The notes beneath the pieces were generated by a model. That model ran no database searches. It had not been told where the DNA came from and was given only the letters and a program-made list of their open reading frames with translations. A stretch of 64,000 bases of DNA, from assembly GCF_014652135.1 (NCBI RefSeq), contig NZ_BMYF01000015.1, forward strand, positions 16,817 through 80,816, in the 5' to 3' direction. This document shows, in pieces, positions 8,339 through 17,218 of this stretch; the first letter of the stretch is position 1, and every line of letters starts with the position of its first letter. Origin of the DNA: Mongoliitalea lutea. Its GTDB lineage: Bacteria > Bacteroidota > Bacteroidia > Cytophagales > Cyclobacteriaceae. The translations under genes and the position numbers were made by a program.

Positions 8339-10126
8339 ATGCAAAAGACGAGAAATTTCTGTATTATCGCCCATATTGATCATGGGAAGAGTACGTTGGC
8401 AGATCGCTTACTACAATTTACGAATACTGTAAGCGACAGAGAGATGCAAGATCAGTTGTTGGACAACATGGATCTGGAGCGAGAGCGGGGAATTACCATT
8501 AAATCCCACGCCATACAGATGAAGTATAACTACAAAGGGGAGGAATATACCCTCAACTTGATTGACACACCGGGGCACGTGGATTTTTCTTATGAGGTTT
8601 CCCGGTCAATTGCTGCCTGCGAAGGCGCCTTGTTGATTGTGGATGCTTCTCAAGGGATTGAAGCCCAGACAATTTCTAACTTATACTTGGCCATTGGTCA
8701 GGATTTGGAAATTATTCCGGTTTTGAATAAAATCGATTTGCCTGGAGCTGACCCAGAAGTAGTTGCTGATGAAGTGATTGACTTGATTGGTTGTGATAGA
8801 GAAGATATCATCTTGGCTTCTGGTAAAGAAGGATTGGGTATTGAAGATATCTTGAATGCAGTTGTAGAGCGGATTCCTGCTCCTAAAGGGGAGGTTGACG
8901 CTCCTTTGCAGGCGATGATTTTTGATTCGGTTTACAATCCTTTCAGAGGAGTAGAGGTTATCTTCCGAATTTTTAATGGTACCATCAACAAAGGTGACAA
9001 AATCAAGTTTGTGAACACCGGTAAGGAATATGACGCCGATGAAATTGGTATCTTAGGTATCAACCAAATTCCGCAACAAACACTTGCAGCAGGAAATGTT
9101 GGGTATCTGATCTCCGGAATTAAAGTCGCTAAAGAAGTAAAAGTAGGGGATACCATCACACATGTGAAGAACCCTTGTCAAACAGCCATCAAAGGTTTTG
9201 AGAACGTAAAACCAATGGTATTTGCAGGTATTTATCCTGTGGATACTACGGAGTTTGAAGAATTGAGAGCATCCATGGAGAAACTCCAGTTGAATGATGC
9301 CTCCTTAGTTTGGGAACCTGAAACATCTGCTGCTTTGGGCTTTGGTTTCCGTTGTGGGTTCTTAGGAATGTTGCACATGGAAATTATTCAAGAGCGATTG
9401 GAGCGTGAGTTTGATATGACTGTTATTACCACAGTTCCATCTGTTCAGTTTAGAGCTTTGATGAATAATGGTGAGTACAAAACTATCAATGCTCCTTCTG
9501 ATATGCCTGATCCAAACTTGTTCAAACATATTGAAGAACCGTTTGTGAAGGCTACGATCATCACCGCGGCTGAATATGTAGGTCCTGTGATCCAATTGTG
9601 CATGGAGAAAAGAGGACAAATCAAGAATCAGGTTTATTTGACTTCTGAGCGTGTTGAACTTTCTTTTGATATGCCTTTGGCTGAGATTGTATTCGATTTC
9701 TTTGATAAGTTGAAGACCATTTCCAGAGGATACGCATCCTTGGATTATGAGTTGATCGGTGCTCAAGCTTCTCATATGGTGCGCCTGGATGTGATGTTGA
9801 ACGGGGAAGTAGTGGATGCACTTTCGGCAATTGTTCATAGAGACAAAGCCTACGAATGGGGCAAAAGGCTGTGTGAAAAGCTGAAAGAATTGGTTCCGAG
9901 ACAAATGTTTGAGATTGCTATCCAAGCAGCAATCGGTACCAAAATCATTGCCCGAGAGACAGTGAAAGCTCTACGTAAAAACGTATTGGCCAAGTGTTAT
10001 GGTGGTGATATCTCCCGTAAGCGTAAACTCCTTGAGAAGCAGAAAAAAGGTAAAAAACGTATGCGCCAGGTCGGAAACGTAGAAGTGCCGCAAGAGGCAT
10101 TTATGGCTGTATTGAAACTTGATTAG
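8339..10126 (+). CDS. lepA: Elongation factor 4 (LepA), ribosome back-translocation GTPase
   Basis: Translational GTPase that binds the ribosome like EF-G. Starting at 8339 gives 595 residues, the usual LepA length, and the expected opening [19 protein letters not shown], with the P-loop in [10 protein letters not shown]2 [11 protein letters not shown]3 DTPGHVDF and G4 NKID. It is followed by domain II, EF-G-like domain III/V elements ([15 protein letters not shown]), and the LepA-specific C-terminal domain ending in the basic [23 protein letters not shown] tail region that contacts tRNA. An ATG two codons upstream (8333) is an alternative start. Upstream in-frame codons from 8300 lie over the promoter-like box and are unlikely to be translated. 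Confidence 0.97.
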   Translation: MQKTRNFCIIAHIDHGKSTLADRLLQFTNTVSDREMQDQLLDNMDLERERGITIKSHAIQMKYNYKGEEYTLNLIDTPGHVDFSYEVSRSIAACEGALLIVDASQGIEAQTISNLYLAIGQDLEIIPVLNKIDLPGADPEVVADEVIDLIGCDREDIILASGKEGLGIEDILNAVVERIPAPKGEVDAPLQAMIFDSVYNPFRGVEVIFRIFNGTINKGDKIKFVNTGKEYDADEIGILGINQIPQQTLAAGNVGYLISGIKVAKEVKVGDTITHVKNPCQTAIKGFENVKPMVFAGIYPVDTTEFEELRASMEKLQLNDASLVWEPETSAALGFGFRCGFLGMLHMEIIQERLEREFDMTVITTVPSVQFRALMNNGEYKTINAPSDMPDPNLFKHIEEPFVKATIITAAEYVGPVIQLCMEKRGQIKNQVYLTSERVELSFDMPLAEIVFDFFDKLKTISRGYASLDYELIGAQASHMVRLDVMLNGEVVDALSAIVHRDKAYEWGKRLCEKLKELVPRQMFEIAIQAAIGTKIIARETVKALRKNVLAKCYGGDISRKRKLLEKQKKGKKRMRQVGNVEVPQEAFMAVLKLD

Positions 10127-10172
10127 ATTGGTCTACTTTAGATGCATCTGCCTATCGAAATTCTAAATTCAG

Positions 10173-10210
10173 CGTTCATCATTCGGAGTTAAAATGTCGA
10201 ATGATGAACG
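10173..10210. repeat. 13-bp perfect inverted repeat, lepA / four-helix gene spacer
   Basis: CGTTCATCATTCG (10173-10185) and its exact reverse complement CGAATGATGAACG (10198-10210) with a 12-bp spacer. The flanking bases (10147-10230) contain degenerate copies of the same words (e.g. TTCGAATAATGAAG). There is no T-tract, so it is not a classic terminator, though it may end lepA transcription. Confidence 0.7.
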
Positions 10211-10273
10211 TCAAATTTCGAATAATGAAGTTTAAAACCACCTTTAAACAAACGTTTTCGAACTATAAAAATA

Positions 10274-10666
10274 ATGTCGAAAGAATATAATCTTGAAGAA
10301 AGACTGATTGATTATGCTGTGTCGATCATTCATTTGTCAGATTCCTTGCCAAAAACCAAAGCAGGAGGGCATTTAGGAGGGCAATTGTTAAGATCGGGTA
10401 CTTCTCCCGCTTTGAATTATGGTGAAGCTCAAAGCAGTGAGTCAAGAAAAGATTTTATTCATAAGTTTAGAGTGATTTTAAAAGAATTAAGGGAGTCTTT
10501 AATTTGTATAAAAATCATTCGTAAGTCTAAGTTAGCATGTGATAACCAAACGCTTAACTTCTTGTTTAAAGAGTCAAATGAGTTAATAGCTATATTTGTT
10601 AAAAGTTTAGAAACAGCCCAAAAAAATCAATTCAAATTAAAATTCAGAGTATTTAATGACTCTTAA
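10274..10666 (+). CDS. Four-helix bundle protein (23S rRNA IVS-encoded family)
   Basis: A 130-residue all-helical protein of the family first found in intervening sequences of 23S rRNA genes and widespread as stand-alone genes in Bacteroidota. Recognisable are the N-terminal LEERLIDYAVSIIHLSDSLP helix, the loop LGGQLLRSGTSPALNYGEAQ and the motif SRKDFIHKFRVILKELRES. The function is unknown; structures of the family form pentameric or hexameric helical bundles. Here it is not in an rRNA gene. It sits alone between housekeeping genes lepA and folD, with an inverted repeat on its left and a dense tandem repeat array on its right, which suggests an accessory cassette. Its coding strand is AT-rich and Lys/Ser-rich relative to its neighbours. 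Confidence 0.85.
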   Translation: MSKEYNLEERLIDYAVSIIHLSDSLPKTKAGGHLGGQLLRSGTSPALNYGEAQSSESRKDFIHKFRVILKELRESLICIKIIRKSKLACDNQTLNFLFKESNELIAIFVKSLETAQKNQFKLKFRVFNDS

Positions 10667-10695
10667 CAGTGAAACCGTAGCACTTGACAACCAGT

Positions 10696-10860
10696 CACTG
10701 TTCACTACTAACTATTCACTAATAACTAATCACTGCTAACTACTAACTGTTCACTAATCAATAATCACTAATCAACTAATCACTAATCAACTAATCACTA
10801 ATCAACTAATCACTAATCACTAATCAACTAATCACTAATCAACTAATCACTAATCACAAG
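10696..10860. repeat. Tandem array of 15-mer CACTAATCAACTAAT with degenerate left flank
   Basis: The core at 10766-10854 is five perfect copies of CACTAATCAACTAAT (starting at 10766, 10781, 10796, 10818, 10833), interrupted or ended by two half-units CACTAAT (10811, 10848). The left flank (10696-10765) holds degenerate relatives such as CACTACTAACTATT and CACTAATAACTAAT. It fills the space between the four-helix gene and folD, ending about 26 bp before the folD ATG. The unit carries stop codons in two of three forward frames, so it is not coding. Confidence 0.95.
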
Positions 10861-10880
10861 TAATCTAACCCCCTCTCACT

Positions 10881-11765
10881 ATGCCTACTCTTATTGACGG
10901 AAAAAAAATCTCGGAAGAAATCAAATCAGAAATTGCTGCACGGGTACAGGAAATTGTATCAGAAGGTGTGAAAAAGCCACATTTGGCAGCGATATTGGTG
11001 GGAAATGATGGGGCGAGTCAAACCTATGTGGGAGCGAAAGTGAAGGCTTGTGAACAAGTTGGTTTTGACTCTACACTAGTACGTTTGGAAGAAACTGTTT
11101 CAGAAGAAGAACTTTTAAAGGTAGTAGAGGATATTAATCAAAATCCTGAAATTGACGGGTTGATCGTGCAGTTGCCACTCCCAAAGCACATTTCTGTTGA
11201 AAAGGTTACCAACAAAATTAAGCCTGAGAAAGATGTAGATGGATTTACTCCTGCTAATGTGGGTAGGATGACCTTGGGATGGCCTGCCTATGTTGCTGCT
11301 ACACCTTATGGAATTGTGGAGTTGCTGAAGCGTTATCAAATTGAAACTTCTGGAAAGCATTGTGTAGTGATTGGTAGAAGTCATATTGTAGGTTCTCCCA
11401 TGAGTATCTTGATGGCAAGAAATGAGTATCCGGGAAACTGTACAGTAACTTTGACACACAGTAGGACAAAGAACTTACCTGAGATAGCCAAAACAGCTGA
11501 TATACTGATTGTGGCTTTGGGTAAGCCTGAGTTTGTGACTGCTGATATGGTCAAAGAAGGTGCAGTGGTGATCGATGTAGGGATTCACCGCATTGATGAT
11601 GCTAGTAAGAAGTCGGGATTCCGTTTGATTGGAGATGTCAAGTTTGATGAGGTTTCCCAAAAAGCATCAGCCATTACTCCTGTTCCAGGAGGTGTAGGTC
11701 CAATGACAATCGCTTCTTTATTGTATAACACCCTATTGGCTGCGGAAGGAAAAGTCTATTCTTAA
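10881..11765 (+). CDS. folD: Bifunctional methylenetetrahydrofolate dehydrogenase / methenyltetrahydrofolate cyclohydrolase
   Basis: FolD interconverts 5,10-methylene-THF, methenyl-THF and 10-formyl-THF using NADP, feeding purine synthesis and one-carbon metabolism. The 294-residue length is usual. Seen: the catalytic [14 protein letters not shown] segment (Lys53 of the YxxxK motif), [28 protein letters not shown], the Rossmann loop [12 protein letters not shown], and the C-terminal [11 protein letters not shown] signature. The start ATG follows the tandem repeat array closely, so its upstream control region must lie in or beyond the repeats. The tRNA-Leu gene follows on the same strand but has its own promoter. 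Confidence 0.97.
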   Translation: MPTLIDGKKISEEIKSEIAARVQEIVSEGVKKPHLAAILVGNDGASQTYVGAKVKACEQVGFDSTLVRLEETVSEEELLKVVEDINQNPEIDGLIVQLPLPKHISVEKVTNKIKPEKDVDGFTPANVGRMTLGWPAYVAATPYGIVELLKRYQIETSGKHCVVIGRSHIVGSPMSILMARNEYPGNCTVTLTHSRTKNLPEIAKTADILIVALGKPEFVTADMVKEGAVVIDVGIHRIDDASKKSGFRLIGDVKFDEVSQKASAITPVPGGVGPMTIASLLYNTLLAAEGKVYS

Positions 11766-11802
11766 TGAACTTGCAGATTTCTCGCAAAATCCTTTCAATA
11801 GA

Positions 11803-11834
11803 TTTGCAGGGATACACTTTGATTTCTACTTTTG
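11803..11834 (+). promoter_or_regulatory. Promoter of tRNA-Leu
   Basis: TTTG (11803-11806), 20 bp, TACTTTTG (11827-11834): both elements match the Bacteroidota consensus perfectly at canonical spacing. The tRNA begins 13 bp after the -7 box. This is the best promoter in the window. Confidence 0.8.
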
Positions 11835-11846
11835 CAGACCTTACAA

Positions 11847-11930
11847 GCGCACGTGGTGAAATTGGTAGACACGCTACTTTGAGGGGGTAGTGCCCGTTCG
11901 GGTGTGGAAGTTCGAGTCTTCTCGTGCGCA
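11847..11930 (+). tRNA. tRNA-Leu (anticodon GAG)
   Basis: An 84-nt class II tRNA. The acceptor stem GCGCACG (11847-11853) pairs with CGTGCGC (11923-11929) and the discriminator base is A. The D-arm has GGTGAAATTGGTAGACAC. The anticodon stem CTACT/GGTAG encloses loop TTGAGGG with anticodon GAG at 11881-11883. A long variable arm follows, and the T-arm GGAAG-TTCGAGT-CTTCT is intact. No CCA is encoded. GAG reads CUC and CUU leucine codons. Confidence 0.97.
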
Positions 11931-11931
11931 C

Positions 11932-11957
11932 AAAGCTCTGTTTTCAGAGCTTTTTTT
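11932..11957 (+). terminator. Rho-independent terminator of tRNA-Leu
   Basis: Stem AAAGCTCTG / CAGAGCTTT with loop TTTT, continuing into a run of seven T, directly after the tRNA 3' end. Confidence 0.9.
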
Positions 11958-12170
11958 ATGATAAATACTTTTAATTGTTTTAGTAATATTTAGTTTTCTG
12001 GATTTTTATGCAAGAGAAAAATATTTTCAATCACATTTAACATTTCGGTCTTTTAGTAAAAAAAATATTGATTATTTGGGCTATGTTTTAATCTTGTGCT
12101 TTTCTTCTTCAAGTTTATGATTCATAACTAAACGGATTTTGCAAATCTAAAAATAGAGGTTTGAGGAAGC

Positions 12171-12205
12171 GCTGATTTTTTCTAGATTGGAAAAAAATCA
12201 TCAGC
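12171..12205 (+). promoter_or_regulatory. 5' leader hairpin abutting the DsrE-like gene start
   Basis: GCTG-ATTTTTTC (12171-12182), a 7-nt loop, GAAAAAAAT (12190-12198), a CAT bulge and CAGC (12202-12205) form a hairpin that ends 1 base before the ATG at 12207. It would cover the ribosome-binding region. The remaining spacer (11958-12170) is very AT-rich and shows nothing else convincing. Confidence 0.4.
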
Positions 12206-12206
12206 T

Positions 12207-12746
12207 ATGAAAATCATCGGATCCATATTCTTCCTTTTTATTTGCTTTAAAACCAGTTTATTTGCCCAGCATATAGGTTTGGATCCGATAGTTCCTGGAT
12301 TCGGTATGGTTTTTCAAATTCCAGAGGCTACTGAAGTTCCTGATCCTGATCAAGAGTTCAAAATCATCATTGATTTGGTATCGGCTGCGGATAATCCATT
12401 ACAAGTTAATCGAATGGTGGATAATATTGCCCGCATGCTGAATTTACATGGGGTAGGAGGGGTAAAGAAAGAACAACTAAACGTAAAAGTGGCTGTACAT
12501 GGTGGGGCCATCTACAGTATTCTGAACAATGCCTATTATCAGAAGTTGTATGGTGTCGATAATCCCAACCTATCTACCTATGAAGCATTGAAGCAGGCAG
12601 GTGTGGAATTTTCTATCTGCGGACAGTCTCTCATCGCAAGAGGTATGGAGCCTAGCGACATGTGGCAAGGGGCAGAGATGGCACTTTCTATGTTGACTAC
12701 CTTGACCAAATATGTACCTCAGGGCTATATGTTGATGCGTTTTTAA
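12207..12746 (+). CDS. Secreted DsrE/F-like family protein
   Basis: A 179-residue protein with a Sec signal peptide (KIIGSIFFLFICFKTSLFAQ) followed by a DsrE/DsrF-like domain: KIIIDLVSAADNPLQVNRMVDNIARMLN, LNVKVAVHGGAIYSILNN, and GVEFSICGQSLIARGM, which holds the only clear cysteine of the mature protein at the position where sulfur-carrier relatives have one. Related cytoplasmic proteins shuttle sulfur or fold like YchN; the role of periplasmic versions in Bacteroidota is unknown. It stands alone downstream of an AT-rich spacer and ends with a 4-bp overlap with convergent rnhB. Confidence 0.8.
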   Translation: MKIIGSIFFLFICFKTSLFAQHIGLDPIVPGFGMVFQIPEATEVPDPDQEFKIIIDLVSAADNPLQVNRMVDNIARMLNLHGVGGVKKEQLNVKVAVHGGAIYSILNNAYYQKLYGVDNPNLSTYEALKQAGVEFSICGQSLIARGMEPSDMWQGAEMALSMLTTLTKYVPQGYMLMRF

Positions 12747-13339
12747 AAGAGTGGTAGCTGTTCGGGTAAATGTTTAAAACTTTTTCTGTGCCAAGGTGTC
12801 AGGCCGAGTGAGCGGATACCTGCACGATGTTTGGGAGTTGGATAACCCGCATTGTTTTCCCAATCATAGCCCGGGAATTCTTTAGCCAAATCAACCATGA
12901 GATTGTCCCGGTACACCTTTGCCAATATGGAAGCAGCAGCAATGCTTGCATACATAGCATCCCCTTTTATAATGCAAGCAAAAGGAATGTCTAGGGTAGT
13001 TTTAAAACGGTTTCCATCGATCAGTAAAAATTCAGGCTTTGAATCAAGGCTAGAAATAGCTCGATTCATGGCTAGAAAAGATGCATTCAAAATATTGATG
13101 CTATCTATTTCAGCAACGGAAGCTTCGGCCACTGACCAGGCTATGGCCTCTGTCTTGATTTCAGATACTAAGTCTTCCCGATTACGCTTACTGAGCTTTT
13201 TGGAATCATTGATAAATTCATTGGCGTAATCCATGGGGAGAATTACCGCTGCGGCCACGACAGGACCGCTTAGGCATCCTCTACCCACTTCATCACAGCC
13301 GGCCTCTATCCTGTTAGAGTCTAAAAATGGTTTCAGCAT
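12743..13339 (-). CDS. rnhB: Ribonuclease HII
   Basis: Endonuclease that cleaves the RNA strand of RNA-DNA hybrids and removes misincorporated ribonucleotides. The 198-residue length is usual. Seen: the EAGCDEVGRGCLSGPVV motif with the metal-binding Asp-Glu pair, NDSKKLSKRNRE, LLIDGNRF, the KGDAMYASIAAASILAKVYRD block with a further catalytic Asp, and GYDWENNAGYPTPKH near the C-terminus. Its start overlaps the end of the upstream glucosidase gene by 26 bp, implying translational coupling. Its stop overlaps the convergent DsrE-like gene by 4 bp. Confidence 0.97.
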   Translation of the reverse strand: MLKPFLDSNRIEAGCDEVGRGCLSGPVVAAAVILPMDYANEFINDSKKLSKRNREDLVSEIKTEAIAWSVAEASVAEIDSINILNASFLAMNRAISSLDSKPEFLLIDGNRFKTTLDIPFACIIKGDAMYASIAAASILAKVYRDNLMVDLAKEFPGYDWENNAGYPTPKHRAGIRSLGLTPWHRKSFKHLPEQLPLF

Positions 13340-15989
13340 TTTCCTCTTCCTTCTTCTTATCTGATTTGTAATATTTATGAATCATTTCTGCGACCAAGCC
13401 TGTCCAACCCGTTTGATGAGATGCTCCCAAACCCGTACCGTTGTCACCGTGGAAGTACTCATAGAACAGGATGTAATCTTTGAAATGTTGATCCTCTTGG
13501 AATTTTTTGTGCTTCCCATAGACGGGTCTGTGCCCTTCCTCGTTTCTTTCAAAGATTTTTATACAACGAAGGGAAAGCTCCCGGGCAATCAAATCCATGG
13601 TCAAGTACTTTCCTGAGCCTGTTGGATATTCAATCGAAAACTCTCCCCCATAATAATGGTCAAATTTTCTAAGGGATTCTATAATCAAATGGTTGATCGG
13701 AAACCATATCGGGCCCCTCCAATTACTATTACCGCCAAACATTAAAGTATCTGATTCCCCTGGAGTATATCTGACAGTTTGAATATCTTTATTGATCCTG
13801 AGGGAAAACGGGTGCTTTTCGTGGTATTTAGACATGGACCGTACGCCATAATCACTCAAAAACTCCTCAGTATCCAGCATTTTGTTCAAAATACTCTTCA
13901 TGCGATGTCCTCGGAGCAAGGCAAATAAACGTCGTTTTTCTTGTCCAGGCTGAATCCAACTGGAAACAAGAGATGCGAGTTTTGGTTTTTCCTTAAGGAA
14001 AAATTCCAGTCTCTTCTTAAAGTCAGGCAAGTCATCAAATAAATCAATGCGAATTGATTCCACTGCGAAAAGTGGTATAATCCCTACAATTGACTTGAGT
14101 TTCATGACCTTCGGTTCTTTTCCTGGCAAATGAAACAAGTCAAAGAAAAACTGCTCCTCATCATCCCAAAGGCTAATACTTTCCCCAGAGATGTTGTTCA
14201 TAGCACCAGCTATGTGTAGAAAGTGCTCCAAAAACTTAATGGAGGAGTATTGGTAGGTCTTATTGAATTCGCATAGGTCCAATGATATCCTTAGCATATT
14301 CAAACTGAACATAGCCATCCATGATGTGGCGTCCGCTTGCTCTAATTTGCCTCCAAACTTATCTGCATGACTCCTATCGATCACTGATATATTATCCAAC
14401 CCTAGGAAACCGCCTTGGAAAATATTCTTTCCATCGGAGTCTTTTTGGTTGACCCACCAGGTGAAATTGATCATTAATTTGTGGAAGCAGCGCTCCAAAA
14501 ACTCAAAATCACCTTTCCCATCATTCATTTTTTTATCGATATGAAAAACTCGTGATACCGCATAAGCATGTACAGGGGGATTCACATCGGAGAAATTCCA
14601 TTCATAGGCTGGGATTTGTCCATTGGGATGCAAATACCAGTCATTGAGGAATAAAGTCAATTGATTTTTAGCAAAATCTGGATCTATTCTTGAAATGGGA
14701 ATGCAATGAAAAGCAGAATCCCATACTGCATACCAAGGGTACTCCCATTTGTCAGGCATGGAGATGATGTCATAATTATGCATATGCCTCCAGCTGGTGT
14801 TTCTGCCTTTTTTACGCTCTTTCGGAGGGGAATATCTTCCAGGATCTCCTTCTAGCCATCGTTCTACATTGTAATAGTAAAATTGTTTTCCCCACATCAT
14901 ACCTGCAAACGCCTGTCGTTGGATCAATTGATGATCTTCCAATTTTACTCTTGACTGGATTTCCCCATAAAAGGCATCTGCTTCCTTTATCCGATCTTGT
15001 AGTATTCGTTCGCAATCCTCTATGCAATGTGCTTGTTTTTGATGGGTCATGCGGAATTTTACACGAACACTGCCACCCGCAGGAATCATCAAACGGTAAA
15101 TGGCTGCTGCCTTGGTTCCATAATCCTTTGGATTCAAATGCTGCACATAGCCTTTGACTACGTAATCATTGATGGCATCCTTGAGGTATTTTTTTTCATT
15201 AGGGATATTGTAGAGACGCATGCGGTTAGTCTCATTATCGCAAAACTTGAATTCCGGCTCTCCCTCAAAAGTAAAAAAGTAATTCCCACTCTTCGGATTA
15301 AAGGCTTTTAACTCTGTGTCACTTTGTTTGGAAATCTTAGGCATAAAAGGTTCATGTCCTGTAAACCAAGTCTTCCTAAACCAAATAGTAGGCATTACCA
15401 CTAGTGGGGCATCTTGTGCCCCCCTGTTATGGATAGTGGCAAAAAAGGAAATGTCTTCCGTATCTTCTTTGGCATATTCTAGAAAAATATCGAAATATTC
15501 ATCCTGATCGAATATACCCGTGTCCATCAACTCAAACTCGGGGTCTAATTTTCCCCGTTTGGCATTTACTTCATACAATTTTTTGTAGGGGAATTCATTT
15601 TGAGGATACTTGTACAGCATCTTCATGTAGCTATGGGTAGGAGTAGAGTCCAAGTAGTAGTAGAGTTCTTTGACATCTTCCCCATGATTTCCCTGAGGTC
15701 CTGTAAGTCCAAAAAGCCGCTCTTTGATAAATGGATCCTTTCCGTTCCAAAAAGCCCATGCTACACATAAACGTTGCCGATAGTCAGAGACTCCTCCGAT
15801 ACCTTCTTCCCCCCAACGGTAAGCTTTGCTGCGGGCTTCATCGTGGGTGACATTATTCCAAGCATCCCCATTGGGACTGTAATCTTCTCTAACGGTGCCC
15901 CACTGTCGTTCAGTCAGGTATGGTCCCCATTTTTTCCAATGCTTAAGTCGTTCTCTGTCTTCTCTAAGCCTTTCTTTTTCTATATTCAT
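13314..15989 (-). CDS. GH63-type glucosidase (mannosylglycerate hydrolase MGH1-like)
   Basis: An 891-residue (alpha/alpha)6-barrel glycosidase. The opening WKKWGPYLTERQWGTVREDYSPNGDAW and the closing GHRPVYGKHKKF...GDNGTGLGASHQTGWTG are typical of the bacterial GH63/MGH1-like family. Catalytic-region motifs include WYAVWDSAFHCIP, NGQIPAYEWNFSDVNPP, FLGLDNISVIDRS and NSNWRGPIWFPINHL. There is no signal peptide, so it acts in the cytoplasm. Characterised relatives hydrolyse mannosylglycerate, glucosylglycerate or kojibiose-like glucosides; the substrate here is not determinable. It precedes rnhB with a 26-bp overlap and follows a glycosyltransferase/phosphoesterase pair on the same strand. Confidence 0.88.
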   Translation of the reverse strand: MNIEKERLREDRERLKHWKKWGPYLTERQWGTVREDYSPNGDAWNNVTHDEARSKAYRWGEEGIGGVSDYRQRLCVAWAFWNGKDPFIKERLFGLTGPQGNHGEDVKELYYYLDSTPTHSYMKMLYKYPQNEFPYKKLYEVNAKRGKLDPEFELMDTGIFDQDEYFDIFLEYAKEDTEDISFFATIHNRGAQDAPLVVMPTIWFRKTWFTGHEPFMPKISKQSDTELKAFNPKSGNYFFTFEGEPEFKFCDNETNRMRLYNIPNEKKYLKDAINDYVVKGYVQHLNPKDYGTKAAAIYRLMIPAGGSVRVKFRMTHQKQAHCIEDCERILQDRIKEADAFYGEIQSRVKLEDHQLIQRQAFAGMMWGKQFYYYNVERWLEGDPGRYSPPKERKKGRNTSWRHMHNYDIISMPDKWEYPWYAVWDSAFHCIPISRIDPDFAKNQLTLFLNDWYLHPNGQIPAYEWNFSDVNPPVHAYAVSRVFHIDKKMNDGKGDFEFLERCFHKLMINFTWWVNQKDSDGKNIFQGGFLGLDNISVIDRSHADKFGGKLEQADATSWMAMFSLNMLRISLDLCEFNKTYQYSSIKFLEHFLHIAGAMNNISGESISLWDDEEQFFFDLFHLPGKEPKVMKLKSIVGIIPLFAVESIRIDLFDDLPDFKKRLEFFLKEKPKLASLVSSWIQPGQEKRRLFALLRGHRMKSILNKMLDTEEFLSDYGVRSMSKYHEKHPFSLRINKDIQTVRYTPGESDTLMFGGNSNWRGPIWFPINHLIIESLRKFDHYYGGEFSIEYPTGSGKYLTMDLIARELSLRCIKIFERNEEGHRPVYGKHKKFQEDQHFKDYILFYEYFHGDNGTGLGASHQTGWTGLVAEMIHKYYKSDKKKEEENAETIFRL

Positions 15990-16123
15990 GAACGATTATG
16001 TGCTAACGTTTGCACGAATTTAACAAAGTTGGGAGGAAATTATGTGAGCACTTGGAGTAATTTCAATAAAATCCAAAAAATATTCAAAAAGTAATAATTA
16101 AGGTTTAGCTAATGTGCATGTTA

Positions 16124-17212
16124 CTAATTGGCATAGCTCTCTGTAGATTGGAATACAAGCTTGATAAAGATATCTCTAGATTGAGTTACCCATGAATGTT
16201 GGCGCCTATATTGTTTGTTTAGATAGGCTTCTAATGCCTCTAAGTCGAACGAGTCATAGCCTAGCCCCGCTCCCGCAAGCGCTGCATCAATGGCATTGCA
16301 TTCCTGCTCATATTGTCCTTCCACTGGGATCATTAAAACTGGTTTTTGAAAGTACATTGCCTCACAAATGGACTCAAAACCTGCAGTACTGATATAGGCT
16401 TTGCAAGCACTCATTTTTTCTAAAAATAAGCGATCATTGATTGGGTGAAAGACTAAGTTAGGGAGTGCTTGAAAAGATTCGGAGTGGGATTTATTGTCCC
16501 AAAAAGCTTCAATTTTAAGGTTGGGATGTGCTTTTGCTTGGATGATTAGTTCATTGGCATAGCCTTGATTGACCATATAGGCCAAGATGAACTCTCCTTC
16601 CTCTGGCAGTAGTTCAAATAATTGTTTCCGAAGTAAAGGTGGCAGTACGGTCAATTTCGGATTCTTGGATTGTTTCAATGATCGAAATGATAGTGCCAGC
16701 CATTTTTCTGCTCCTATAGCCGTCAGGTGAGTATTAACTTTGAAAAGCAATTTTTGAATGGGTTTTCCTTTAGCAAATGGAAATGATTCATGTGCAATCA
16801 GGTATTGATGGCCAATTACCCAATATCTCTGATTGGGTCTGTACACAAGTTGATGAAGGCCGCCCAATAGTTCGTAAAAATTGAGGATTACGTCAGGTTG
16901 ATGCGCTTCAACCAGTTTCTGGATTGTTTTTAGACTTTCAAAAAAAGTGGGGAGTCTTACCAGGTTGCTTAGAATAGTCTGAGTTAGGAGGATTTTTTTC
17001 TGTTCTTTGTCACAAACAAAATTTGGGCTTTCAAAAGAGACTATTGGACAGTTTATTCCATTCAAAAAGAAATCGGGTATCTTTCTCCTATGGCTACTAC
17101 CCACCCCAACTGCAACCAATTCATGTCCCAATTCAGCCAAAATTTCAGCAAAACTTATGGCTTGTGTCATGTGACCTCTGCCTTCTCCTTGGACCAAGAA
17201 TAAGAACTTCAT
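16124..17212 (-). CDS. GT-B fold glycosyltransferase (MurG/TIGR00661-like)
   Basis: A 362-residue predicted glycosyltransferase. The N-terminal GEGRGHMTQAISFAEIL is the Gly-rich, His-containing acceptor-side loop of MurG/GT28-like enzymes. The C-terminal half has the donor-site pattern STAGFESICEAMYFQKPVLMIPVEGQYEQECNA, including the Gly-Phe-x-Ser and Glu-Gln residues that bind a nucleotide sugar. The acceptor is unknown. It lies 6 bp downstream of an LpxH-like phosphoesterase gene, so the two form an operon and may act on the same glycolipid or isoprenoid-linked sugar (inference). It has no signal peptide and is likely peripheral on the membrane. Confidence 0.8.
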   Translation of the reverse strand: MKFLFLVQGEGRGHMTQAISFAEILAELGHELVAVGVGSSHRRKIPDFFLNGINCPIVSFESPNFVCDKEQKKILLTQTILSNLVRLPTFFESLKTIQKLVEAHQPDVILNFYELLGGLHQLVYRPNQRYWVIGHQYLIAHESFPFAKGKPIQKLLFKVNTHLTAIGAEKWLALSFRSLKQSKNPKLTVLPPLLRKQLFELLPEEGEFILAYMVNQGYANELIIQAKAHPNLKIEAFWDNKSHSESFQALPNLVFHPINDRLFLEKMSACKAYISTAGFESICEAMYFQKPVLMIPVEGQYEQECNAIDAALAGAGLGYDSFDLEALEAYLNKQYRRQHSWVTQSRDIFIKLVFQSTESYAN

Positions 17213-17218
17213 AGTAGC

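Noticed and set aside
9362-9925. 187-residue minus-strand open frame inside lepA
   Set aside because: Antisense to a strongly conserved lepA region; sequence has no domain features and is explained by lepA codon structure.
10274-10666. Four-helix gene as part of a split 23S rRNA
   Set aside because: No rRNA sequence surrounds it; it stands between lepA and folD.
10766-10854. CRISPR-like appearance of the 15-mer array
   Set aside because: Units are contiguous, only 15 bp or 7 bp long, without spacers, and no cas gene is present.
15774-16094. Plus-strand frame crossing the glucosidase start
   Set aside because: Antisense to the N-terminus of the GH63 gene, with a low-complexity end; no features.
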